From positions 87,344-151,343 of the forward strand of contig CAZZEH010000003.1 in assembly GCA_964653095.1 (NCBI GenBank): 64,000 bases of DNA, written 5' to 3'. This stretch comes from JAMLHH01 sp964653095. GTDB lineage: Bacteria > Bacteroidota > Bacteroidia > Chitinophagales > JADIYW01. Below, in pieces: positions 35,231 through 43,668 of the stretch. A program made the position numbers and the translations under genes. The stretch's first letter is position 1, and each line of letters begins with the position of its first letter. Under the pieces are notes generated by a model. It was not told where the DNA came from. It made no database searches and saw nothing but the letters and a program-made list of their open reading frames with translations.

Positions 35231-36133
35231 ATGAATTACAATTTAACGCATTTAAAAGAATTGGAGTCTGAATCTATTTTCATTTTGAGAGAAGTAGCTT
35301 CACAGTTTGAAAATCCTGTTCTGCTGTTTTCAGGCGGGAAAGACTCCATTACATGCCTTCATCTCGCAAGAAAGGCTTTTTATCCTGCCAATATACCGTT
35401 TGCACTTCTGCATGTGGACACCGGGCATAACTTTCCCGAAACTATTGTATTTAGAGACGAGTTAGTCAAAAAGCTCAACCTTAGACTAATTGTAGCCTCG
35501 GTACAGGAGGCAATCGATAAAGGCATGGTAACAGAGGAAAAAGGATATAATGCCAGCAGAAACGCCCTCCAAATTGTCCCTCTTTTGGAAGCAATAGAAG
35601 CCAACAAATTTGACTGTGCTATAGGCGGTGCACGAAGAGACGAGGAAAAAGCCAGAGCCAAAGAAAGATTTTTCTCGCATCGGGACGAGTTTGGCCAGTG
35701 GAATCCCAAAAACCAGAGAGCTGAACTGTGGAATATTTTTAACGGAAAGAAACACATGGGTGAACACTTTAGAGTATTTCCTATTTCCAATTGGACAGAA
35801 ATGGACGTGTGGCAATATATCTATCAGGAAAACATTGACTTACCTAATTTGTATTTTTCTCATAAAAGAGAAGTATTTGAGCGGGACGGACAATGGCTGG
35901 CCGTGACCGATGCCATCATGAGAAAGCCTCATGAAAAAGTGGTGGAGAAAGTAGTTCGATTCAGAACTATCGGCGATATGACCTGTACAGGCGCTGTAGA
36001 ATCTGAGGCAGCAACCTTGGAAGATATCATTCAGGAAGTAGCCTCAAGCCGCACCACAGAAAGAGGGCAGAGAGCTGACGACAAGCGTTCTGAAGCCGCA
36101 ATGGAAGACCGTAAAAAGCAGGGTTATTTCTAA
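35231..36133 (+). CDS. cysD: Sulfate adenylyltransferase small subunit
   Basis: The 300-residue protein belongs to the PAPS-reductase/ATP-pyrophosphatase-like group. The PP-loop LLFSGGKDSITCLHLARKAF (near residue 32), the HVDTGHNFPE block, AIGGARRDEEKARAKER and the C-terminal GDMTCTGAVESEA are intact. With CysN it makes adenosine 5'-phosphosulfate from ATP and sulfate. Length is the family norm. It lies between cysC and cysN. Confidence 0.96.
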   Translation: MNYNLTHLKELESESIFILREVASQFENPVLLFSGGKDSITCLHLARKAFYPANIPFALLHVDTGHNFPETIVFRDELVKKLNLRLIVASVQEAIDKGMVTEEKGYNASRNALQIVPLLEAIEANKFDCAIGGARRDEEKARAKERFFSHRDEFGQWNPKNQRAELWNIFNGKKHMGEHFRVFPISNWTEMDVWQYIYQENIDLPNLYFSHKREVFERDGQWLAVTDAIMRKPHEKVVEKVVRFRTIGDMTCTGAVESEAATLEDIIQEVASSRTTERGQRADDKRSEAAMEDRKKQGYF

Positions 36134-36167
36134 TTCTGTTATTAAAAAAACGACTGAAATTTAGAAG

Positions 36168-37448
36168 ATGAGTATAGAAAATTTTGACCATAACGGTTAT
36201 TTGAATATGGAATTACTGCGTTTCTCTACTGCAGGGAGCGTGGATGACGGAAAAAGTACTTTGATAGGAAGGCTACTGTATGACAGCAAATCAATTTTCC
36301 AGGATCAGATGGAATCTATTGAACAGGCTTCTTTGAAAAAAGGAGAAGATCAGGTAAACCTGGCTCTGCTGACGGACGGTCTGCGTTCTGAAAGAGAGCA
36401 AGGCATTACGATAGATGTAGCATACCGATACTTTTCCACCCCAAAAAGGAAATTTATCATTGCCGATACTCCGGGGCATATTCAGTACACCCGAAATATG
36501 GTCACCGGAGCTTCTACTGTAAACCTTGCCATTATTCTGGTAGATGCCAGAAAAGGCATCATTGAGCAGACACATCGCCATTCTTTCATTGCCTCTCTGT
36601 TACAGATACCTCATATCGTAGTGTGTGTCAATAAGATGGACCTCGAAGATTGGGATAAAGAAGTATATGATAACATTGTGGCAGAATACAAAACTTTCGC
36701 ATCCAAACTCAATGTAAAAGATGTAAACTTCATCCCTATCTCGGCATTAAAGGGCGATAACGTGGTAGAACGCTCACAGAATATGAGTTGGTACGAGGGT
36801 CCCACCCTGCTGTATCTTTTGGAGACCATTCACATTGGAAGCGACGAAAATCTGATTGATTGCCGACTGCCGATACAGTACGTCATCCGTCCTCAGAAAG
36901 ACGAATTTCATGACTTTAGAGGATTTGCCGGAAGAGTGGCAGGAGGTATATTTAAAAAAGGTGATAAGGTCATGGCTTTACCATCCGGCTTCACTTCTAC
37001 TATCAAGTCTATCAATACCTTTGACGGAGAATTAGATAAAGCTTTTCCGCCAATGTCTGTTACAGTTACACTCGAAGATGAAATAGATATCAGTCGGGGC
37101 GATATGATAGTACGTGAAAATAATGTGCCCAACGTCGGACAAGATATAGACTTAATGGTATGTTGGTTAAATGAAAAACCGCTGACACCAAGAGGAAAAT
37201 ATGCTCTGATGCACACTTCAAAAGAGTGCAGATGTATCATCAAAAATATTCAGTACAAAATTGACATCAACACGCTTCACAGAATAGAGGATGACAAAGA
37301 AATCGGACTCAACGATATCGGCAGAATACAGCTCAGAACGACCGAGCCTTTGTTTTACGACAGCTACAACAAAAATCGGGTTACGGGAAGTCTGATACTT
37401 ATAGACGAAGCTACCAATGAAACCGTGGCTGCCGGTATGATTATATAG
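36168..37448 (+). CDS. cysN: Sulfate adenylyltransferase GTPase subunit
   Basis: The 426-residue elongation-factor-like GTPase has G1 STAGSVDDGKSTLIGRL, switch REQGITIDVAYRYF, G3 IADTPGH and G4 NKMD, followed by beta-barrel domains 2 and 3. GTP hydrolysis drives adenosine phosphosulfate formation with CysD. It ends at about the length of a stand-alone CysN and is not fused to CysC, in accord with the separate cysC gene upstream. A 34-bp gap separates it from cysD. Confidence 0.96.
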   Translation: MSIENFDHNGYLNMELLRFSTAGSVDDGKSTLIGRLLYDSKSIFQDQMESIEQASLKKGEDQVNLALLTDGLRSEREQGITIDVAYRYFSTPKRKFIIADTPGHIQYTRNMVTGASTVNLAIILVDARKGIIEQTHRHSFIASLLQIPHIVVCVNKMDLEDWDKEVYDNIVAEYKTFASKLNVKDVNFIPISALKGDNVVERSQNMSWYEGPTLLYLLETIHIGSDENLIDCRLPIQYVIRPQKDEFHDFRGFAGRVAGGIFKKGDKVMALPSGFTSTIKSINTFDGELDKAFPPMSVTVTLEDEIDISRGDMIVRENNVPNVGQDIDLMVCWLNEKPLTPRGKYALMHTSKECRCIIKNIQYKIDINTLHRIEDDKEIGLNDIGRIQLRTTEPLFYDSYNKNRVTGSLILIDEATNETVAAGMII

Positions 37449-37560
37449 ATTGTTTAAAACAATTCTAAACGGCCAAGCTTCAGTTTAAAATCACTGAATC
37501 GTAAGACCTCAGCTGATATAGTTTACTATATTTATATTTCTATGGGCATAAATCGAAAGC

Positions 37561-38061
37561 ATGTCAGAGGGAATATATTTTTTGGAAAGACAGAAGTTCA
37601 GACAATGGTGGCTTTGGCTCATACTAATTGCTGTCGGAATATCTTTTGTCGTGAATCAGGTAATACATTTCACAGAGTCCCAAAACACTGCCAAAACTAA
37701 TGGTCTGTTACCCATTCTTCTTTATCTGTTGGGTATATTTCTGCTTTATGCCTTTTTTTGGGTTTGCTGTTTGGAAACAAAAATTACACAGAAAGGAATT
37801 CACATTCGTTTTGTCCCTTTTCACAGAAAACACAAACTGATCCGCTGGGAAGAAATCCAATCTTTTGAAATAAGAAAATACAAGTCTGTAAGAGAGTACG
37901 GCGGGTACGGAATTCGCTACAATTTCAAAAAAGGCAAAGCATATAATGTCTCCGGAAATACGGGACTTCAATTATATCTCAATAAAAACAGAAAAATACT
38001 TATAGGCACGCAAATGCCGGAGCTGCTCCAAAAAGTATTAGAAATGAATCACTCAAAATAA
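37561..38061 (+). CDS. Small membrane protein with PH-like cytosolic part
   Basis: The 166-residue protein has two transmembrane helices (about 14-32 and 50-72, LLPILLYLLGIFLLYAFFW) and a soluble tail with beta strands (KGIHIRFVPFHRK, LIRWEEIQSFEIRKYKSV, GYGIRYNFKKGKAYNVSGNT), as in bacterial PH-domain membrane proteins. Function unknown. It follows cysN after a 112-bp gap and is probably separate. It converges on the NlpE/META gene with 2 bp between the stop codons. Confidence 0.65.
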   Translation: MSEGIYFLERQKFRQWWLWLILIAVGISFVVNQVIHFTESQNTAKTNGLLPILLYLLGIFLLYAFFWVCCLETKITQKGIHIRFVPFHRKHKLIRWEEIQSFEIRKYKSVREYGGYGIRYNFKKGKAYNVSGNTGLQLYLNKNRKILIGTQMPELLQKVLEMNHSK

Positions 38062-38063
38062 AA

Positions 38064-38828
38064 TCAGTTTTTATATCTGAACTTTAGCAATGCCTCATTT
38101 TCGGCATTATACAGAACAAGTATATTATCCTCTCCTATTTCATAGCGATTTACCTGAGGGAAAACGTCACCTACTTCATCTTCAAGTTCCATATTCAAAC
38201 AGGCCATCTTGGTTGAAAACATTGGATTAATTTTGATTTTGCCGTTTTCACTGATTTCATAATCTGCTCCCATAACATTACATCCTGCATTACCGCTAAT
38301 TCTGTTGACCACTGCGTCAAAAGTAAATTCAGGGCTTTTCAGCTGTGAACCGTATTCAGATACTTTTTTTCCGTTCACTTCAATCAATTCCCAATAAATA
38401 TTTTCTATATCTCTCACGACTGAATCCCTTTTCTCAAGAATAAATCTTTCATCCCTTGGAATTGCTCCATTCTTGTCCAAAAGCACCAGATGATTTTCAC
38501 CTACAAAAAACCTATTTCCTATTTTATCAAACTCCAGTAATTCAATCACTTGTCCGTCAGGAGCCCACTTAAATCTGCCGGAAAAGTTTTCTTCATTCAC
38601 CTCTATAAAATAATCTTCCAAAACAGACAACCTTAAAACAACCCGGGCAGTCTCACCCTGATTAATCGGAATATTACCGTCATACACTCCTGCCCAATCC
38701 AAAGATATTTCACTGGTGTGCATATCAATTATTTCAACCGTTTCTGCAACTGAACTTACTTTCCTTCCACAACTCCACACCATCAAAACTCCAGTTAAAA
38801 GCAATAAATAAGCTGTTATTTTCTTCAT
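38064..38828 (-). CDS. NlpE N-terminal/META two-domain lipoprotein
   Basis: The 254-residue lipoprotein (lipobox GVLMVWSC) contains an NlpE-like N-terminal domain (about 45-130; WAGVYDGNIPINQGETARVV, FVGENHLVLLDKNG) and a META/HslJ-like domain (about 140-250; YWELIEVNGKKV, ISGNAGCNVMGADYEI, FSTKMACLNMELE). NlpE senses surface contact and lipoprotein trafficking trouble in enteric bacteria; META domains occur in heat-shock and envelope proteins. This combination occurs in other Bacteroidota lipoproteins. The precise role here is unknown. Confidence 0.78.
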   Translation of the reverse strand: MKKITAYLLLLTGVLMVWSCGRKVSSVAETVEIIDMHTSEISLDWAGVYDGNIPINQGETARVVLRLSVLEDYFIEVNEENFSGRFKWAPDGQVIELLEFDKIGNRFFVGENHLVLLDKNGAIPRDERFILEKRDSVVRDIENIYWELIEVNGKKVSEYGSQLKSPEFTFDAVVNRISGNAGCNVMGADYEISENGKIKINPMFSTKMACLNMELEDEVGDVFPQVNRYEIGEDNILVLYNAENEALLKFRYKN

Positions 38829-38832
38829 AATT

Positions 38833-38840
38833 CAAATTTA
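38833..38840 (-). promoter_or_regulatory. -7 element of the NlpE/META gene
   Basis: On the minus strand TAAATTTG is a perfect TAnnTTTG and ends 4 nt before the ATG at 38828. Another near-leaderless arrangement. Confidence 0.5.
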
Positions 38841-38872
38841 CTTTTTTATGTCAAGACCTATGCCATCCAATT

Positions 38873-39991
38873 CTACTTTTCTTTAATTTGTGTAACCAAA
38901 ATATTATCAATCCACACTTTAGAAGGATTGCCACTCAACCCAAAACCCGATAAATTTCCGTTATAAGGTTCAAAATTTAAACGATCTATCAAAAAACCAT
39001 TCATATAAAACAAATAATTTTGCCGGTGCCTCCTTATTACCATTTCATTCGGTTTATTCAGAAAGAACGGCGTCTTATATCTTGTCATCAGCACTCCTTT
39101 TGAAATTTGCCCTATATTAATGTCTCCATTCCTGTTGACAACAAATGCAAAAACATCTTTCACGCTCCTGCCGCCCCAATACCACGTAAAGCTGCCCCGG
39201 CTGACTCCGTGAAAAGTAAACACAATCCTGATTTCAAAACTTGAATCCGCAGGAAGTTCCAGATTAATCGGGACAAAATAGGTACCTTTTTTATAACTTT
39301 CCAGTTCATATTTTGAGTTCAAAATCCTCCGATTACTCGCAAAATTTTCTCCGAGTGACCAAATTTTGGAATACACACTGTCCTGCATCAGCAGCGAATC
39401 TGTACGCACAGAGTCTATCAGAGAGTCTATCTGAAAATTTTCATAAAAAATAGTGTCTCCGAGTTCAAATTTTCGGGCATCACTTTCTGCCGTTTGAGCC
39501 CAAGATGGTCTGTCTGTTCCGGGATTAAACAGTTCATTCAAATAATATTCGCGTTTAAAATAGCTCATCACTGACCCATAGAGCGTTTCACCCGAAGGTT
39601 TCATGATACTGGCCGGAGCTCCGTTTTGTAACGTGTCTTTCGTATGGCTTCTGCCAAGAATACAGTGCCCAAACTCGTGAAAAACAAGCTGTTCGCGTGA
39701 TTCATCTGAATTTTTCCAGTTGAGAGAGGTCGTATCAATATAGATTATAGGAGTATGTCCGTGCTTAGTTCTGCAAATTCCGGCAGCATGGATTCCGGCA
39801 GTAAACAGATTGCGTTCATAACTGACAATCAGGTCATCAATAATTAATCGGTGTCCGCGTTTATGGGCTTCTATAATAAAGGTGGAAAGATAGGGCTGAA
39901 TTTCGTCGGGTACCTGATATACTTTCACCCTGCTCTTCTCGCAGGAAAAGGCTAAAAAGCAAAAAAATAAAACGAAAAAATTCAGTCTCAC
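38873..39991 (-). CDS. Putative zinc metallopeptidase lipoprotein
   Basis: The 372-residue lipoprotein (lipobox CFLAFSC, Cys17) has the zinc motif VFHEFGHCILGRSH with H105, E106, H109, G113 and H116, a metzincin-like HExxH-x3-GxxH with one residue more than the classic spacing. The C-terminal 190 residues are beta-rich with a concanavalin/LamG-like look (FTFHGVSRGSFTWYWGGRS, NLSGFGLSGNPSKVWIDNIL), perhaps a carbohydrate- or protein-binding module. It should act at the cell surface or in the periplasm. The neighbouring transglutaminase-like gene ends 2 bp upstream, so they are co-transcribed. Substrate unknown. Confidence 0.7.
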   Translation of the reverse strand: MRLNFFVLFFCFLAFSCEKSRVKVYQVPDEIQPYLSTFIIEAHKRGHRLIIDDLIVSYERNLFTAGIHAAGICRTKHGHTPIIYIDTTSLNWKNSDESREQLVFHEFGHCILGRSHTKDTLQNGAPASIMKPSGETLYGSVMSYFKREYYLNELFNPGTDRPSWAQTAESDARKFELGDTIFYENFQIDSLIDSVRTDSLLMQDSVYSKIWSLGENFASNRRILNSKYELESYKKGTYFVPINLELPADSSFEIRIVFTFHGVSRGSFTWYWGGRSVKDVFAFVVNRNGDINIGQISKGVLMTRYKTPFFLNKPNEMVIRRHRQNYLFYMNGFLIDRLNFEPYNGNLSGFGLSGNPSKVWIDNILVTQIKEK

Positions 39992-39993
39992 TG

Positions 39994-40662
39994 CTACTTA
40001 TTCATACAAGTATCCTGCCTTTGTTGAAAAAAATGAGCGTAATGTTTTTTTAATGTGGCGACATACATATCGTGCGGAACATCATGACAGGTACCGTGAT
40101 CGTGAAGATACTCCATAAACGCTTCCCCGTCAGGTGAGAACTGCTGAAAAATCGAATCATCTTCCCCATTAAATTCTAACACTGCTACCCCGGTTTTCTC
40201 GCATAATTCTTTATTAAAGGCAGGTGTTGCTTTTACCCACTTTCCATTCAAAAACACTTCACTGCAGGCATGATATGCCAACACATCTGTCTTGAGTATT
40301 TCTGTATATTTTTCGACTCCAATATGGTTTTTTACATCAAAAAAATGAAATCTGCTCGGAATCCCCACCACTCTTAAAGCCGCATTATACAAACATGCCT
40401 TTTCGGTGCAATAACCCTGAGCAGAAGCTCGGTTTAATAACGTACTTGCTTTTAGCTCTTTGTGGTTCAGACTAATATTATACGGATAATACCTGAATCC
40501 GTCCCGAACTGCGAGATACAGCATGATGGCCTGTTTTTTAGGGTCGGTTTCCTCGCCAACTGTTTCTTTTGCAAATCGTATTACATCCGGATGATTACTA
40601 TCCACAAAATATGTAGGCTGCAAATAAATATCAAGCCCCAACTGTCCTTCTAAATTTTTCAT
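39994..40662 (-). CDS. Transglutaminase-like cysteine peptidase domain protein
   Basis: From ATG 40662 the protein is 222 residues; the upstream start at 40716 lies before the promoter element and would add 18 unlikely residues. The transglutaminase-like core shows the nucleophile in QGYCTEKACLYNAALRVVGI and the histidine in LAYHACSEVFLNGKWVKATPAFN, with an Asp/Asn in the last block. No signal peptide is visible, so it may be cytoplasmic. Such proteins are proteases or amidases. It lies 2 bp before the metallopeptidase gene. Confidence 0.78.
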   Translation of the reverse strand: MKNLEGQLGLDIYLQPTYFVDSNHPDVIRFAKETVGEETDPKKQAIMLYLAVRDGFRYYPYNISLNHKELKASTLLNRASAQGYCTEKACLYNAALRVVGIPSRFHFFDVKNHIGVEKYTEILKTDVLAYHACSEVFLNGKWVKATPAFNKELCEKTGVAVLEFNGEDDSIFQQFSPDGEAFMEYLHDHGTCHDVPHDMYVATLKKHYAHFFQQRQDTCMNK

Positions 40663-40666
40663 CGTA

Positions 40667-40674
40667 CAAAAATA
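40667..40674 (-). promoter_or_regulatory. -7 element of the transglutaminase/metallopeptidase operon
   Basis: TATTTTTG on the minus strand ends 4 nt before the ATG at 40662, fixing the start and suggesting a leaderless message. Confidence 0.5.
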
Positions 40675-40891
40675 ACTATTAACAACCGAACAGTTTATTA
40701 AAAAACAGTAATTCAAAAAGGAGCTTTTATAAAGTTAAGAAACTGTTGTAACAGACAGATTAAAATAGAAAAATCGCTCAAAAAGGTATTTTTTGATTCT
40801 ATATGGCGATAAAACATACTGTATCCCAAATATTGTACGGAGGAATTAACAGATATGGATAAATTAAACGGAGGTTGTATCTTTCAATTTT

Positions 40892-40899
40892 TATCTTTG
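40892..40899 (+). promoter_or_regulatory. -7 element of ftsX
   Basis: TATCTTTG is a perfect TAnnTTTG, 18 nt before ATG 40918. It lies inside the extended reading frame that could begin at 40855, so the shorter protein is favoured. Confidence 0.5.
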
Positions 40900-40917
40900 A
40901 ATTCAGAAACTGTATTC

Positions 40918-41793
40918 ATGGCCGGACTATCCCGTAAATCACCAAGAAAATCAAAGCCTACATTTACTTATGCTATCATAAGTGTTACGATGATTTTGTT
41001 TCTTGTGGGTACTCTTTTTACTTTATTTTTCGGAGTCAACAAAGCTTTAATTGATATCAAAGAAAGTATTGAAATCGAAGTAGAACTTACTCAGGGCATT
41101 TCGCAGGGTGCCATAGACTCTGTAAAGTACGAATTGCAGGCCAAGCATTATATCAATTCCATAAGCTTTTTAAGTAAAGAAGAGGCAATCAAGAATTTTG
41201 AAAAAGAACTCAATCAGGAGATAGAATTAGTAGCCGGTTTTAATCCTCTGTATGATGCCTATCTGATTACGCTTAAAAATGAGTATTCCGAATCAGATTC
41301 CATTAAAATCGTCCATCAGGATTTATCGAAAATCAATCACGTAAAAAGTATTAATTATTCGGATGCTGTTTTGGAACTGGTCAATGCCAATATGAAAAAG
41401 GTCAGCACCATAGGCATGATTGCAATAGGGTTACTGCTTATTATTGCATATTCACTGATAGACAGCACGATACGGCTGATGATGTATTCTCAAAGATTTA
41501 CCATTCGCAGTATGCAATTGATGGGGGCAACCAAATCATTTATTACCAAGCCCTTTTTACTAAAAGGTCTGTTCTCGGGTCTGATTAGCGGATTGCTTGC
41601 CATTTTACTGATTGGCAGCGGTATTTACTATCTGCAATACAGATTTTCGCTGCTCAATTTAAATCAATCCGATTATATTTATTTAGGTGTCGCCGGTCTG
41701 ATTTTAATCGGTATTGGTGTAGTAATTTGTCTAATCAGCACCTTTTTCTCCGTAAATAAGTATCTTAAAACCAAATTGGACGAACTATACTAA
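40918..41793 (+). CDS. ftsX: Cell division protein FtsX
   Basis: From ATG 40918 the protein is 291 residues: a basic cytoplasmic N-terminus (LSRKSPRKSKP), a first helix (ISVTMILFLVGTLFTLFFGV), a periplasmic domain of about 115 residues, and three more helices near the C-terminus. The family marks are SISFLSKEEAIKNFEKELNQ and MQLMGATKSFITKPFLLKG. With the ATPase FtsE (not in the window) it controls peptidoglycan hydrolases at the septum. A longer frame from 40855 crosses the promoter. Confidence 0.88.
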   Translation: MAGLSRKSPRKSKPTFTYAIISVTMILFLVGTLFTLFFGVNKALIDIKESIEIEVELTQGISQGAIDSVKYELQAKHYINSISFLSKEEAIKNFEKELNQEIELVAGFNPLYDAYLITLKNEYSESDSIKIVHQDLSKINHVKSINYSDAVLELVNANMKKVSTIGMIAIGLLLIIAYSLIDSTIRLMMYSQRFTIRSMQLMGATKSFITKPFLLKGLFSGLISGLLAILLIGSGIYYLQYRFSLLNLNQSDYIYLGVAGLILIGIGVVICLISTFFSVNKYLKTKLDELY

Positions 41794-41826
41794 TTTTTTT
41801 AGGACTTTTCAATTCCGTTTTTTGTT

Positions 41827-41834
41827 TATTTTTG
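41827..41834 (+). promoter_or_regulatory. -7 element of the DUF3098-uppP-truB-ribF operon
   Basis: TATTTTTG, perfect match to TAnnTTTG, ends 7 nt before ATG 41842. Confidence 0.5.
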
Positions 41835-41841
41835 TAGCAAT

Positions 41842-42156
41842 ATGGCAAAGACATCCGGTAAAAAAACAAATAAATCTTCTGTTCAGAAGTCTCAGTTAGA
41901 AAAGTTTATGGAAAAATTTCCAAAAGGCGATGGTGTAATGCTGTACGACAGGACTAACTATATTTTAATGGCAGTAGGGGTATTGTTTATCATCGTCGGC
42001 TTTATACTGATGTCCGGCGGCGGCAGTACAGACCCTAATGTATTTGATGCGGATGAAATTTATTCTACAAGAAGAATTACATTGGCACCTATTCTTGTGC
42101 TTACAGGATTTATCATAGAAATAGCAGCAGTATTAAAAAGACCCTCAGCGGCATAA
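41842..42156 (+). CDS. DUF3098 membrane protein
   Basis: The 104-residue protein has a charged N-terminus, then two helices (about 40-57, NYILMAVGVLFIIVGFILMS, and 77-97, TLAPILVLTGFIIEIAAVL) joined by GGGSTDPNVFDADEIYSTRR. This is the DUF3098 pattern, usual between ftsX and uppP in Bacteroidota. Function is unknown; the neighbourhood suggests the cell envelope or division. Confidence 0.85.
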   Translation: MAKTSGKKTNKSSVQKSQLEKFMEKFPKGDGVMLYDRTNYILMAVGVLFIIVGFILMSGGGSTDPNVFDADEIYSTRRITLAPILVLTGFIIEIAAVLKRPSAA

Positions 42157-42162
42157 TTCCGT

Positions 42163-42957
42163 ATGACTTTTTTACAGGCAATCATTTTAGCCATCATTGA
42201 AGGGCTGACTGAATTTTTACCTATATCTTCTACGGGACACCTAATAGTGGGAGCTTCACTGATTGGAGTAGAACCAAGTGATTTTTCAAAACTGTTTATT
42301 GTCGCCATACAATTAGGTACAATTTTATCGGTGGTGGTACTGTATTTCAAACGCTTTTTCCAAAGTGTCCAGTTTTATACCAAACTTTTAGTGGCATTTA
42401 TTCCTGCCGTTATTTTTGGTGTACTGTTTAGCGACCGAATAGATGATATGTTAGAAAGCCCTATGACAGTTGGAGTTACATTAGTGATAGGCGGTGTTAT
42501 ACTTTTGTTTGTGGACAAGTGGTTTAACAGGCCGACCCTTGACAACTCTGATGACATCAGCTACCTGACGGCTCTGAAAATCGGATTATATCAATGTTTG
42601 GCCATGATACCGGGAACTTCCCGTTCAGGAGCGACTATCGTAGGCGGTATGGCAGAAAAATTAAGCAGAAAAGCGGCGGCGGAATTTTCATTTTTTCTGG
42701 CGGTCCCTACTATGTTCGGCGCTACTGCTAAAAAACTGCTGGATTTCTACAAAGCCGGCCAGGTCATGACTCAGGATGAAGTGTATATCCTGCTCTTGGG
42801 AAACGTAATTGGTTTTATCGTTGCTATTTTTGCCATAAAATCATTTATCGGCTACCTGACGAAAAACGGGTTTAAAGTGTTTGGGATTTATCGGATTCTC
42901 GCCGGAGCCATTATCATCATTCTCTTATTGGCGGGAGTAGATTTACAAATTATTTAA
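42163..42957 (+). CDS. uppP: Undecaprenyl-diphosphatase
   Basis: The 264-residue membrane protein has both catalytic signatures: EGLTEFLPISSTGHLIVG and PGTSRSGATIVGGM. It recycles the lipid carrier for cell-wall synthesis by removing a phosphate from undecaprenyl diphosphate, and gives low-level bacitracin tolerance. Length is the family norm. It sits 6 bp after the DUF3098 gene and 3 bp before truB. Confidence 0.95.
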   Translation: MTFLQAIILAIIEGLTEFLPISSTGHLIVGASLIGVEPSDFSKLFIVAIQLGTILSVVVLYFKRFFQSVQFYTKLLVAFIPAVIFGVLFSDRIDDMLESPMTVGVTLVIGGVILLFVDKWFNRPTLDNSDDISYLTALKIGLYQCLAMIPGTSRSGATIVGGMAEKLSRKAAAEFSFFLAVPTMFGATAKKLLDFYKAGQVMTQDEVYILLLGNVIGFIVAIFAIKSFIGYLTKNGFKVFGIYRILAGAIIIILLLAGVDLQII

Positions 42958-42960
42958 GCT

Positions 42961-43668
42961 GTGCTTGAGGATTATCAGGAGGGAAAAATTTTATTGGTGG
43001 ACAAACCTCTGGATTGGACTTCTTTCGATATAGTCAACAAAATAAGGCACAGTCTTAAAAAGACTTTTCCAAAACTTAAGGTTGGACACGCCGGAACATT
43101 AGACCCCAAGGCAACCGGACTCCTGATTGTCTGTACAGGAAAATCGACTAAAACCATTACTGAAATACAAAATCAGTACAAGGTATATACCGGAAGCTTT
43201 TTCTTGGGAGCTATGACCGAAAGTTATGATACTGAAAAGCCTGTCAATCAGACCTTTGACATTTCCGGCATTCAAAAAGAAGATATAATCGAAGCCGCTA
43301 AAAAGCTGACCGGAGAGATTGATCAAATCCCCCCAATTCACTCTGCAATAAAAGTAAGAGGTAAGAAAGCGTATAATTTGGCACGGGAAGGAGAAGAAGT
43401 CATACTGAAAAGCAGGAAAGTAACGGTGTATGAATTTGAAATTACAAAAATTGAACTACCGCTTATTTTTTTCAGAATCAAATGCAGTAAAGGCACTTAT
43501 ATCAGAAGTATTGCACATGATTTTGGGCGTATTTTGCAGAACGGAGCCTATCTAAAATCACTCCGGCGTGCACGCATTGGAGAATATTCAGTGGAAAATG
43601 CCTGGAAAATTGACGATTTAATTCGTAATATACAGACCGAAATATCACAACATCATGCGAGTCTTTAA
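42961..43668 (+). CDS. truB: tRNA pseudouridine-55 synthase
   Basis: The 235-residue enzyme has the catalytic block VGHAGTLDPKATGLLIVCTG and the family's N-terminal ILLVDKPLDWTSFDIVNKI and CSKGTYIRSIAHDFG. It makes pseudouridine at position 55 of the T-loop of tRNAs. The start is GTG. The 3' PUA-like extension is absent, as in other short bacterial forms. It overlaps ribF by 14 bp. Confidence 0.95.
   Translation: MLEDYQEGKILLVDKPLDWTSFDIVNKIRHSLKKTFPKLKVGHAGTLDPKATGLLIVCTGKSTKTITEIQNQYKVYTGSFFLGAMTESYDTEKPVNQTFDISGIQKEDIIEAAKKLTGEIDQIPPIHSAIKVRGKKAYNLAREGEEVILKSRKVTVYEFEITKIELPLIFFRIKCSKGTYIRSIAHDFGRILQNGAYLKSLRRARIGEYSVENAWKIDDLIRNIQTEISQHHASL

Noticed and set aside
40855..40917. Longer FtsX N-terminus
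   Set aside because: The extension crosses a perfect -7 element and lacks resemblance to FtsX N-termini.
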